Assembly (NCBI GenBank): GCA_018457335.1 | Contig: JAGYHI010000035.1 | Location: 1 to 8,821, forward strand | DNA from: Candidatus Altimarinota bacterium | GTDB lineage: Bacteria; Patescibacteria; JAEDAM01; BD1-5; UBA2023 | Reading direction: 5' to 3' | Length of the DNA stretch: 8,821 nucleotides | Part shown: positions 1-7,663 of the stretch, piece after piece | Position numbering within the stretch: the stretch's first letter is position 1 | Layout of the letters: every line of letters starts with the position of its first letter | The notes under the pieces: model-generated | Databases searched by the model: none | Told to the model about the DNA's origin: nothing | The model's input: only the letters and a program-made list of their open reading frames with translations | Program-made: the position numbers and the translations under genes

Positions 1-1
1 A

Positions 2-253
2 ACATTTGAAATGATTAATGAGTATTATTCAAAAGATAAAAATGCTGTTTATAAAAATTGAAAAAGAATAAGAGAAATTTATTTTTATAATGAGTATAAT
101 TACCGTGACTCCCCTGATAATAATGATTACTATGATAATGATTACTATGATAATGATTACTATGATAATGATTTTGATAAACAATGAGCTTTCCCAAATT
201 GGGATTCTGATGAATGTAGTTTCGATGATTATTTAGAAGCAAATTGATATTAA
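2..253 (+). CDS. C-terminal end of an unidentified acidic protein (5' end outside window)
   Basis: Reading from base 2 with TGA as Gly gives 83 residues to the TAA at 251-253. The other frames close quickly; frame 1 meets TAA within 18 bases. All three glycines are TGA codons (59-61, 188-190, 245-247), and none is GGN. The fragment opens with a charged, Tyr/Asn-rich segment, passes through a DNDYY-type repeat encoded by a 15-bp tandem repeat, and ends in an Asp/Glu-rich tail with one Cys. There is no membrane segment or signal, and I recognise no family. The tail looks disordered and acidic. It converges on recJ and shares its terminator. The frame is well supported by the terminator just after its stop; function is unknown because the N-terminal part is missing. 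Confidence 0.65.
121..165 (+). repeat. Three tandem 15-bp repeats encoding the DNDYY unit
   Basis: The 15-base unit TAATGATTACTATGA occurs three times head to tail without change, with a partial fourth copy from 166. The unit is a multiple of three and in frame, so copy-number change would lengthen or shorten the acidic Tyr-rich tail without a frameshift. It is contiguous and part of a coding frame, so it is not a CRISPR. Confidence 0.85.
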
Positions 254-267
254 AAATTTCCTAGCAT

Positions 268-300
268 TAAAAATCCCCCCTTTACTCAGGAGGATTTTTA
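268..300. terminator. Bidirectional terminator between converging genes
   Basis: An inverted repeat pairs TAAAAATCC (268-276) with GGATTTTTA (292-300). The inner C-run can add a few pairs with the G-rich right side. It lies 14 bases after the stop of the rightward gene and overlaps the recJ stop (298-300). A-rich and T-rich arms on both sides give a U-tract in either direction, so it can serve both transcripts. Confidence 0.7.
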
Positions 301-1959
301 ATTTTCTATAATCACATCACTCACCTTCAACATAATATTTCTATTTCCCATCCAATTATCCTCACTCATATCAACCACCAAAGAAAGTGGTTTTTTGTTT
401 CGCTTCAAGGTTTCATAATGTTCCCCCATAAAAAATGCAAATATTTTAAATCCATACTTTGAGGTAAACTTTATGTGATCTCGTGATTTATTTCCGAGAA
501 TTTCCACTTTCTCAGGAATAAAATTTTCTATTAAAAACAGAGGTTTTTCGTTTCCCAATCCAAATGGTTTGTAACGATTTACTCGTTCTAAAAATTTGAA
601 ACCTATATCTGAAAGTCGGATACTTTGAGTAATTTCTATTTCTTTTTTATATTGTGAAAAATCTTGTGCATTCACGGTTGCAAGCATACTTTTACGAAAA
701 TCTGCAAATTTTTCTTTTGCAATCGAAAAACCAGCTGCTTGTTTGTGTCCTCCGTAGGCAAGAAAAAAATCTTTGTGTTTGTCGAGTAATTCTATCATTG
801 AAAAATATTCAGGACTACGACAACTTGCAACCAGTTTATCTCCTTCATCTTTGAGAGCAATGCAAGGCTTATAAAATTGTTCGGTGATTCGTCCAGCTAC
901 AATCCCAATAATCCCGTGAGAAATATCTTTGGACACATAAAATAGTAAATTATCTTGTCTGTTGACTTTTTCCAGTGCATCCCCGGTAAACTGTTTTGTT
1001 TTTTCTTTTCTGAGTTCATTGAGATTTTCTATTTCTTTGATCGTTTTTAGCACAGAAGAAGAATTATTGAGAATCAGGTTTACTGCTTTGTAAGGACTAT
1101 CCATTCTTCCAGCTGCATTGAGTCTTGGTCCGATTTGGAAACCAAAAATATCCGCATCCAAATCCTCATCCATTCGGTCTGCAATCAAAGTTTTCAGTCC
1201 AATACTTCTCGTATTTTTTAACTGCTTTAAACCAGCCTGCACAATAATCCTATTTTCCCCAGTGAGTCGCATACAATCTGCAACCGTTCCAATTGCTGCG
1301 ATATCGATGGTATTTTGTAAATATTTTTTTGCTTGCACCTCGTCCATAAATTCATAAGCAAGTGCTTGAACCAGCTTAAAAGCAACCCCCGCACCAGCAA
1401 GATTTTTGTACATATAATTACAATCATCTCGTTTTGGATTAATCACTGCAACCGCATTTTTAGGAATCACATCAGGAACTGCGTGGTGATCAGTCACGAT
1501 TACCTCGATTCCTAAATCTTTTGCGTGATCTACCACTTCTATATCTTTGGTTCCACAGTCCACGGTAACGACCAAATTCACTCCTAACTCTTTCATCTCA
1601 TCAATAAAATATTTTTTCATTCCGTATCCGTCTTTGACTCTATCAGGAAGTCTATAACTTGCCCTGAGTCCTATCGTTTGAAAAAAATGCATCAAAATCG
1701 AAGTCGAAGTTACTCCGTCCACATCATAATCCCCGAAAATCATCACGGTTTCTTTATTTTTATGAGCTTGTTTGATTTTATCCACAGCCTTGTCCATATC
1801 TTTGAGCTGATATGGATCGTGCAAATCCTCAAAACTTCCGTCCAAAATAAATTCCCCAGCTTCAAAACGAGCATCGAGGATTTCTTCGATGCTCTTATTT
1901 TTACTTTCTGTATCATAGATTATAGAATTTCACTTTATACTCTCTTTGGTAATTTTCAT
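298..1959 (-). CDS. recJ: RecJ single-stranded-DNA 5'-3' exonuclease
   Basis: RecJ is a DHH-superfamily, metal-dependent nuclease that degrades single-stranded DNA 5' to 3' in recombination and repair. The sequence shows the DHH motifs: GDYDVDG (Asp77, 79, 81), VTVDCG (Asp134) and the DHH triad (157-159). These are followed by a GPRLNAAGRMDS segment, a DHHA1 region with HGIIGIVAGR and GGHKQAAGFS, and a C-terminal OB-like part containing PFGLGNEKP. The length of 553 residues fits the family. I chose ATG 1959 because a TGA at codon 10, read as Gly, links it to the normal RecJ N-terminus (DP..L.DM). With TGA as stop one would have to start 38 codons later at TTG 1845. Only 1 of about 35 glycines is TGA. 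No Shine-Dalgarno is seen. A repeat element ends 22 bases upstream, in the leader. Confidence in family is very high. Confidence 0.96.
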
Positions 1960-2017
1960 ATTTTTATTTTTTTGGAAAATAAGCCCTCTCTGTCTCGTTC
2001 CTCAACATCTCTCCCCA

Positions 2018-2038
2018 TACCCCAAGGGCACGAGAGGG
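2018..2038 (+). repeat. 21-bp direct repeat, copy 1
   Basis: TACCC[C]AAGGGCACGAGAGGG recurs at 2240-2260 with one C-to-A difference. Together with the preceding CTCTCCCC it can form a hairpin. It lies inside element A. Confidence 0.8.
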
Positions 2039-2156
2039 AAAGAACTGTTTTTTGTTCCATAGTGATTCCCTCATCCTCAGTCCTTCTCCTTTGGAGGAGA
2101 AGGAGGTAGCAACATAACAAAAGAGTACATTCTTTCTTAATAAGAAAAAATTTATC

Positions 2157-2180
2157 TTCCTCTCCTTCGAAGGAGAGGAA
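2157..2180. repeat. Perfect 24-bp palindrome
   Basis: TTCCTCTCCTTC (2157-2168) is followed directly by its exact reverse complement (2169-2180). It is part of element A. The corresponding place in copy B (about 2969-2992) is an imperfect version with an ACTCCAAAG centre. Such a symmetric site could be a hairpin in RNA or single-stranded DNA, or a dimeric protein target. Confidence 0.85.
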
Positions 2181-2239
2181 ATTCAAAGGTGAGGGCTAAC
2201 TAAGGGAAAAAACTTGCTACTTTTGTTCTTCCTCCTGAA

Positions 2240-2260
2240 TACCCAAAGGGCACGAGAGGG
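2240..2260 (+). repeat. 21-bp direct repeat, copy 2
   Basis: This is the second copy of the 21-mer at 2018-2038, differing at one base, and it lies just outside the right end of element A. It may belong to a degraded neighbouring element that continues through the G-rich stretch to about 2285. Confidence 0.75.
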
Positions 2261-2295
2261 GGATGTACCCGTAGGGAGAGGGGGGTGTTTAAAAA

Positions 2296-2871
2296 CTAAA
2301 AAGGCAACTCCATATTTTCTTGTTCTTTTTTTCTCTCACGATTTTCACTGAGTTTTTGTAAAATGATTTCAGAAGTATGTTTTTTATCTTGTTTTCTGAT
2401 TAAGATTCATCAAAAAGTTACTAAAATTCCCGCAACAATACATAAAATCGGACCATTACCATATTGCATATTTTTACTGATAACACTAAGTCAGACAGCA
2501 AAACTTACGGAAATAATACTCAAAAAAATCATACCGATTCCTACCACAATAATCAAAAAATGATTTTTCAAATCAATATCAGAATACAATTTTAGTTTTT
2601 CTTTATGTCCTTCTGAAAGGAGTAAAAATATTTGTAACAACAAAATAATCATCAGTATATACCCAATATTTCCACTCATCGCATTAAAAGCATTCCAGCT
2701 AGTCCCTTTTGAGCTTACATCTTGAATCCAAGGGATAAATAAGCTGATAATTCCGACAATAGTCCCGACAAGTGCAGTTTGTTTTGGAATACTCAAACTC
2801 CCAAAAGTTACCTGAACTTTTTCAGCTATCCTATGTAATTTTCTCTGAAATAGTGATTTTTGCTTTCTCAT
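2296..2871 (-). CDS. Four-helix membrane protein of unknown function
   Basis: With TGA as Gly the frame runs from ATG 2871 to TAG 2296-2298, giving 191 residues. A basic N-terminus (residues 1-30) is followed by hydrophobic segments at about 31-50, 68-85, 104-127 and 141-158, then a charged, Glu/Lys/Arg-rich tail of about 30 residues. TGA codons encode Gly127, Gly154 and Gly155. The last two lie inside helix 4, and reading TGA as stop would delete that helix and the tail. By the positive-inside rule the basic N-terminus and C-tail would be cytoplasmic. I do not recognise a family, and no catalytic motif is visible. It is transcribed toward recJ but lies 336 bp away, so co-transcription is uncertain. 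The leader would contain repeat element B. No Shine-Dalgarno is seen. Confidence 0.85.
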
Positions 2872-2893
2872 AAACTTTTTTTATAGAAATAAC

Positions 2894-3010
2894 AGACCTC
2901 TCTCTTGTATTCTCTCCCCTCAAAGGGGAAAGAAAAGGGCATTTTTTCTTTATTAGAGAAAATTTCGCTTCCCTCTACTCCAAAGGAGAGGGAATTCAAG
3001 GGTGAGGTCT
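2894..3010. mobile_element. MITE-like palindromic element, short copy (B)
   Basis: The ends are AGACCTC (2894-2900) and GAGGTCT (3004-3010), a perfect 7-base inverted pair. The matching pair in copy A is AGCCCTC/GAGGGCT, so both ends changed together. Inside, CCCCT (2916-2920) pairs with AGGGG (2924-2928), and a CCCTCTACTCC/AAGGAGAGGG hairpin lies near 2970-2992. It lacks about 100 bp of the middle found in copy A. It begins 22 bases upstream of the membrane-protein start at 2871, and copy A also begins 22 bases upstream of the recJ start. Confidence 0.6.
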
Positions 3011-3049
3011 AACTATGGTCATTAAAAATCCAAATAACCGAAATTAACC

Positions 3050-3077
3050 TTGATTATTATAGATTTTTTCATATTAT
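3050..3077 (+). promoter_or_regulatory. Possible sigma-70-type promoter of the pilin operon
   Basis: TTGATT (3050-3055), a 16-base spacer and TATTAT (3072-3077) resemble -35/-10 boxes. This would place transcription start near 3084, about 47 bases before the first gene. The background is very AT-rich, so a chance match is possible. Confidence 0.35.
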
Positions 3078-3130
3078 TGTATAAAGAAAATATTTTTTTG
3101 CAAGTAGGTTTATATCAATTGTGTTAAAAA

Positions 3131-3382
3131 ATGAAAAAAAAACAGCAAATAAAAAACAGTTTTTTTGAACTAATATTATTATTTTTTAGCTTTATATTAG
3201 GATTTTTTCGCAGTATAAAATTATTTTTTTCCGACAAAAAAAATATAAAAAAACACAACCTCTTTTTTGAAACACTCGATTTTGTTTTTCGAGTATGGCC
3301 AAAATATTTTTGGAAATCTCCAAGTTTGTACAAACTTTTTTCGTTCCCGTCCCATTTATTGCACTATATTTTAAAAAAATAA
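3131..3382 (+). CDS. Small basic membrane protein, first gene of the pilin operon
   Basis: The product is 83 residues from ATG 3131 to TAA 3380-3382. A Lys-rich start is followed by a hydrophobic Phe/Leu/Ile segment at about residues 11-32. The rest is basic and aromatic (several Phe, Trp, Tyr and Lys) and could form a second amphipathic or membrane segment near 65-80. It has no pilin cleavage motif and no TGA codon. One base separates its stop from the ATG of the prepilin at 3384, which argues for translational coupling and for this being a real gene. Opposite-strand frames over the same bases look like low-complexity shadows. I recognise no family; a role in assembly or anchoring of the pilin-like proteins is only a guess from position. 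Confidence 0.6.
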   Translation: MKKKQQIKNSFFELILLFFSFILGFFRSIKLFFSDKKNIKKHNLFFETLDFVFRVWPKYFWKSPSLYKLFSFPSHLLHYILKK

Positions 3383-3383
3383 G

Positions 3384-4619
3384 ATGAAAAAAATACAAAA
3401 AGCATTTACGATTATAGAAGTTTTGATTGCGATTGTTATCGTTTCAATGATTTTGATTGCAGGTTTTCAGGCTTATATTATGATTCTTGCAGGAAAGGTA
3501 AAACTTATCGAAAGAACCAAACTTCAAAAAGAAGCATTTTTCTTTTCTGAACGACTATTTCAAATGGTAAAATCAGGTGGAACTCTTGATTATGAAGAAT
3601 ATTTTAACAGAAAAGTTATAGAAGAAAAATGAGCAAAAAAAATAGTTCAAAATGGACACTATTCAAGAAATACTGGTTTTTGAAATTTTGGTTTTAATGG
3701 TGAAGTCTGAACCACAAAAGGAGGTCTATGATATCCTTATTTATGTAGAAGTGGAAATGGAGAAGCAAATAAATATAATCCTGAAAAATGATGCTACAAA
3801 AGTCGAGATTTACGTCTTCCAACTTTTGATCCTAACGGAAATAAAAATGCAACAGATTTCAAAAAACCGATATGAGAAGCACTTGGACGACCTCAAAGAT
3901 ATGGACAATATGCACTTCAAGCTTGGGATTACAATGGAAATTATAATCCTGATGGAGGAGATGAAAATAATGATCTTCAAATACAATGAGATGATGATGA
4001 TACAAATACAGGAATGCTTCCAAAAGTATTCAACAAAGACGAAAATGTTCACGAACTCTATTTACTATCAGGAAATAAAAAAGTGAGAACATTTTTTAGA
4101 TGGAAATTTGAACCAGACCCAGATAGACTTAAGTGAACTACATGTAATGAATCAGGTTGAGACTGATGCCTTTGAACGATTCAATTTTTACGACTCGAAG
4201 GAAGAGATTGGTGATGGGATAATACATATTCAGAAACAGGAACAGGTCCATCTGAAAATGATGGAATTATCGATACTTGGGTAATTGCTCCCGAATTTCG
4301 TTCAGAAGATTGTAAATCAACAAATACAGGAACTTCAGAGGAGCAACCTTATATAGCAGGACAAATGAAAAATATGGAAAAATGTCGGAAAGACCTATTC
4401 CCAAAATCTTTGAATGTTTCTGATTTCAAAGTCTTTGCTTATCCGAATAAAAATCAAAAAATCGCTTGGAAAACTCCACCATCAGAAATGGTTTCTCCGT
4501 ATGTAATTTTATCCCTAGAAATCCAACCTTCATACGAAATCAACAAAAAAATTCGTTGAAAAATACCACCTCTTCGCTTCAACACAATGATTAACCTTAC
4601 TGAAATATTTAGTAAATAA
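3384..4619 (+). CDS. Prepilin-like protein, PilW/GspJ-type minor pseudopilin
   Basis: The product is 411 residues with 13 in-frame TGA codons read as Gly, about one third of its glycines. The N-terminus is a class III signal: basic leader, then KAFTIIEVLIA with the peptidase site expected after Ala7, Phe8 as +1 and Glu12 as the +5 Glu, followed by a hydrophobic helix to about residue 34. The helix continues as a charged amphipathic stretch. The large remainder is rich in Gly, Asn, Asp and Tyr, with DPNGN and DYNGN clusters that could be calcium-binding loops, and six Cys (121, 137, 254, 262, 310, 334) possibly forming disulfides. It is followed after 6 bases by a PilX/GspK-like protein, the usual order W-X or J-K. 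The fold class is clear from the N-terminus; the exact subtype is inferred from size and neighbour. Prediction with the standard code would leave only an 82-residue stub. Confidence 0.85.
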
Positions 4620-4625
4620 CCTCTT

Positions 4626-5588
4626 ATGAAAAAACAAAAACAAGCATTTTCCCTTATAATAGCGATGCTTATCGTCTTGGTAACAACTTTGCTCGCATAT
4701 ACCGTTCTCGAATTTATTTATCCATTTTCAAAAAATATAAAAGGTGTAGAAAATTCTGTCAATGCCTATTATCGTGCAAACGAAGGAGTTGAAAGAGCCT
4801 TGTATTTTTTCAAAACAAGAAAAGATGAAAACATAAAAGAAGAGCAAGATGTAGATAGAATAGATAAACAGAAATGAAGGTGATACAAGTATAAAACAAC
4901 TTCTCAGTGAGAAAGTTTACCAAAAGCAAAAACAGGAAATAGCCCCTATAATAATGATTTTAACACTATCGCAATGTGAGATCCGATTCAGCTTTCTATC
5001 GGAAATGGTTTTGTTTCAAATTTATCTAAACTCGAAATATACTTTCAAGTTCCAACTATTCAACATATACAATCAAAATTAGCAGATGGAGACTACATTA
5101 TGTGGCAAATTGCATCAGAAAATGGAGCTTTGTATGCTCAAGGACCTGATAAAAATGGGAAAAATAGTTCATTAATCTCCAAAGCAAAAATCAATGGACA
5201 GAAAATAAAAATATCAGATTTCACCTGAATAGCTTATACTGATGTAAATAAAACAGAAAAAAGAGATATAAAACTTTCTACTATATTTTCAGGAAACTGA
5301 ACTAGTTCAGATGGAATAAAACAACTTAATTGCTGAGTAAAAAAATGTATTCTTACTTTTTCGATTGTCAAAGAACTTGAAACAAAAAGTAATGCACTAA
5401 GTAATAGCTGATTTAAAAAATATATCCCATTTTTAGAGTGGAAAATAACAAGTACTGGACAAGCTCTTCCTCTTCGTTATTCACAAATCGTATCCGAAGG
5501 AGAATTTTTAGGATTTGGGAAAAAACTTGAAGTTCCGTATCCACAAGAAACAGCAAACCAGGTACTAGATATAACTGTATTAAACTAA
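4626..5588 (+). CDS. PilX/GspK-like minor pilin
   Basis: The product is 320 residues with 8 TGA codons as Gly (84, 86, 95, 118, 201, 225, 237, 262). The N-terminus has a short basic leader, QAFSL with probable cleavage after Ala7, and a hydrophobic helix to about residue 32. The position equivalent to pilin Glu5 is Ile, as is usual in PilX and GspK proteins. The stretch SVNAYYRANEGVERAL (about residues 45-60) strongly resembles the PilX N-terminal pattern AxYxAExGxExAL. The C-terminal two thirds is a soluble beta-rich-looking domain with a CGVKKC pair (Cys236, Cys241). PilX and GspK proteins cap or prime the growing filament together with PilW or GspJ partners, which fits the preceding gene. 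The stop is 5 bases before the pseudouridine synthase, so they are likely co-transcribed. Confidence 0.82.
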
Positions 5589-5593
5589 TTTTT

Positions 5594-6598
5594 ATGAAAA
5601 TATTTACCATAGAAGAAAACGATGCAAATCAAAGATTAGACAAATTTTTGAAAAAATTGTTTCCAAGAGCAACGAGAAGTTTGATTTATAAACTCAATCG
5701 TAAATCAAAAATAAAAGTATTATCTGTTTGAGCTGATGGTTTCAGAAAACAGGACAACGAGTACAAACTTCAGATTGGAGAACAAATAAAAATATTTTTA
5801 TCTGACAAAGATTTTTTGGAACTTTCCCAAAAAGAAGCCCCAAAAACACTTGATGAAAATAAAAAATTTGATAAAAAAAATGTTGTTTATGAAGATGGGG
5901 ATTTGCTTGTTGTAAACAAAGATGCAGGAATGAATGTTCATCCGTGAGATTATAAAACCAAAGAAATCGATTTAATTACCCAAGTTCAGGATTATTTGTG
6001 AGAAAAACTTCAAAGTCTGACTTTCAAACCAAGCCTGATTCATCGTATTGATCGTGATACTTCCTGACTTGTTTTGATAGCAAAGAAAAAAAATATTTTG
6101 CAAAAACTCAGTAGTGATTTTCGTTCACATAAAAATATTACAAAGACCTATTATGCTCTTGTTCTAGGAAAACTTTCTAGACAAGAATGAACCATAAAAA
6201 AATCACTCAAACGAATCGAAAATGCTCAAAATGAAAATAAAGTGCAAGTTTCGTGAAGTGGAAAAGAAGCGATTTCTCACTATAAAGTCCTTGCAACTCA
6301 CGAACTCAAAACCAAAGAGGACACCTTGTATATTTCTGAACTTGAAGTACAAATCGAAACCGGAAGAATGCACCAAATTCGTGTGCATCTTGCCTCACTT
6401 TGAAATCCGATTATTTGAGATAATAACTACGGAGATAAAAAACTTAACATATTTTTCAAAAATAATTACGATATAAGCAGACAAATGCTTCATGCTTGGA
6501 AGATAGATTTTTTTCATCCAACAAGAAACAAAAAAATACATCTTCAAGCAAAACTCAAAGATGATATGGAAAAATTTTTGAAGAGGGTGGGAACATAA
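5594..6598 (+). CDS. RluA-family RNA pseudouridine synthase (RluC/RluD-like)
   Basis: The product is 334 residues with 8 TGA-encoded glycines (46, 118, 136, 158, 199, 221, 270, 275). An S4 RNA-binding domain (about 12-75) is followed by the catalytic domain: NKDAGMNVHPG (108-118), HRIDRDTSG with catalytic Asp153 and TGA at Gly158, ETGRMHQIRVHLAS, and LGNPIIGDNNYG with TGA at 270 and 275. This enzyme converts specific uridines in rRNA to pseudouridine. Size and the S4 domain fit RluC/RluD; substrate positions cannot be told. It is the last gene of the operon, 5 bases after the pilin-like gene, and is followed by a strong terminator. TGA supplies 8 of its 17 glycines, the highest share among the full-length genes. 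It is the best evidence in the window that TGA means glycine. Confidence 0.95.
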
Positions 6599-6626
6599 AA
6601 ACACCCCCGCAATGCGGGGGTGTTTT
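6598..6626. terminator. Strong bidirectional intrinsic terminator
   Basis: AAAACACCCCCGC (6598-6610) pairs perfectly with GCGGGGGTGTTTT (6614-6626) around an AAT loop. A T-run follows on the plus strand and an A-run precedes it, so it works in both directions. It overlaps the last base of the pseudouridine synthase gene and lies 2 bases before the stop of the converging yvcK-like gene. Confidence 0.93.
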
Positions 6627-6628
6627 TT

Positions 6629-7639
6629 TTATTTTATCCAACCTTCTACAATATCAATCAAAGCTTTACTCAATTTTTCTGGATTGTGACGAACATAATC
6701 ACTTTCATCAAGAAAATCTCTTTCAATAATTTTATAATGTTTATCAGAAAAATCTTGTTCTGGTTTGAGTTTTACTGGTTTTTTCCCTTCTTTTTTATAT
6801 TTTTCAATAAGTTCATCGGAAATATGACCATTGTTTACTAATACATAATCTATCACATTTCCCGCATATTTTTCTATATTTTCTATAAAATCTGGAAGTT
6901 CATAATGAGTAGTTTCTCCCAAATCAGCCATAATATTACAAACATAAACAATCGTTGCATCCGTTTTCTCCAAAGCCTCTTTCATTCCTGGTGAAAGCAA
7001 ATTTGGAACAATCGAAGTATAAAAGTCTCCTGGACCTATTACAATAATATCTGATCACATAATTGCATTTTTTGCTTTTGGATTCACTTTTCACTCTCCT
7101 CCAACGAGAAATGCATCAACGATATTTTGATGAACATTATGCCCTTTTTCTTCATCATTTTTTGCGGAAACATCTATATTTTTTTCTCCAATGACCTTTG
7201 TTCCATCCTCAAATTCTACCCCCAAATGCACATCTTCTAAGGTCACTGGAATTACCTTTCCTTTCACACGAAACATTTTGCAAGCCGCATCAAGTCCCGA
7301 TTCAAAATCTCCGGTAATATCATTTAAAGCAGTCAATAAAATATTTCCAATTTTATTTCCCCCGATAACTCACTCTTCGTCCTCAAATTTGTACTCAAAA
7401 AGTTTACGAACAAATCCTGTATCCTCCGCAAGAGCCGCAATTCCACGACGAATATCCCCCGGAGGTAAAACACCGTATTTATCACGAATATACCCTGTTG
7501 TTCCTCCCGAATCCGTCATCGCAATAATTGCAGCAAGATTTTTATCCAAAGTCGTTTCGATTTTTTTAAGTCCATACAGTACATTAAAAGTACCACTTCC
7601 CCCACCTATCACTGAAATATTGAGTTTATTTTTTATCAT
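6629..7639 (-). CDS. yvcK: YvcK/CofD-family protein (UDP-sugar-binding gluconeogenesis factor type)
   Basis: The product is 336 residues from ATG 7639 to TAA 6629-6631, with TGA as Gly90, 183 and 195. Without recoding it splits into three pieces. The Rossmann-type start VIGGGSGTFN (10-19) is followed by MTDSGGTTG (41-49), LPPGDIRRGIAALA (58-71), LTALNDITGDFE, VIPVTLEDVHL, and DIIVIGPGDFYTSIVPNLLSPG (from 197), then VYVCNIMADLGETTHY. This matches the YvcK branch of the CofD family. Characterised members bind UDP-N-acetylglucosamine and are needed for growth on gluconeogenic carbon sources and for normal cell-wall synthesis; CofD itself transfers 2-phospholactate. The YvcK assignment rests on the GPGxxYTS and VCNxM motifs. 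Only about 3 of 35 glycines are TGA. It stands alone, converging on the pilin operon. Confidence 0.92.
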
Positions 7640-7657
7640 AATTTTTTACTGTTTTTG

Positions 7658-7663
7658 ATTATA
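7658..7663 (-). promoter_or_regulatory. Possible -10 box of the yvcK-like gene
   Basis: On the minus strand this reads TATAAT, a perfect -10. It lies 18 bases ahead of the ATG and would give a leader of about 12 bases. The region 17 bases further upstream is only T-rich, so there is no good -35, and the AT-rich background makes a chance match quite possible. Confidence 0.35.

Larger units (their letters stand above)
1982..2197. mobile_element. MITE-like palindromic element, long copy (A)
   Basis: The element is bounded by 7-base inverted ends, AGCCCTC (1982-1988) and GAGGGCT (2191-2197). Inside are a hairpin pairing CCTTCTCCT (2082-2090) with AGGAGAAGG (2095-2103), a small palindrome at 2133-2147, and a perfect 24-bp palindrome at 2157-2180. 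Its right part (2128-2205) aligns with 2940-3018 at roughly 80 percent identity with one single-base gap. Its left end (AGCCCTCTCT, later TCTCTCCCC) matches the left end of the second copy, which starts AGACCTCTCT. It has no coding capacity, so it would be non-autonomous. Whether it still moves cannot be told from here. A structured RNA or REP-like repeat is the alternative. Confidence 0.6.
1960..2295. other. 336-bp gene-free region made mostly of palindromes
   Basis: No convincing coding frame exists here. Open frames on either strand are low-complexity Arg/Glu/Gly or Leu/Ser readings of the repeats. The region holds a MITE-like element (1982-2197), two copies of a 21-mer, several perfect or near-perfect hairpins and a G-rich right end (about 2255-2285). 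It is unusually GC-rich against the surrounding AT-rich DNA. It separates two leftward genes and provides the recJ leader. I see no clear promoter; a TTGAGG/TTATTT pair upstream of recJ is too weak to call. Confidence 0.6.

Noticed and set aside
15..242. Leftward His/Tyr/Asn-repeat ORF
   Set aside because: It is the shadow of the 15-bp coding repeat of the plus-strand gene, which has its stop followed by a terminator.
1956..2186. Leftward ORF of 76 residues over element A
   Set aside because: It is a translation of palindromic repeats, overlaps the recJ start region and is not preserved in copy B.
3124..3398. Leftward Phe/Lys-rich ORFs opposite the small membrane protein
   Set aside because: They are low-complexity readings of A- and T-runs; the plus-strand frame abuts the prepilin start by one base.
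3652..4086. Rightward 144-residue ORF inside the pilin gene
   Set aside because: It is in another frame than the pilin gene, low in complexity, and arises because TGA-as-stop interrupts the real frame.
3384..6598. Pseudogenes: many in-frame TGA stops in the pilin and pseudouridine synthase genes
   Set aside because: TGA falls on family-conserved glycines, no frame changes are needed, and true stops are TAA or TAG at sensible ends next to terminators or following genes.
5594..6598. TGA as tryptophan (Mycoplasma-type code) or selenocysteine
   Set aside because: The TGA positions match invariant Gly columns in the RluA family, Trp in the window is written TGG, and the number of TGA codons is far too high for selenocysteine.
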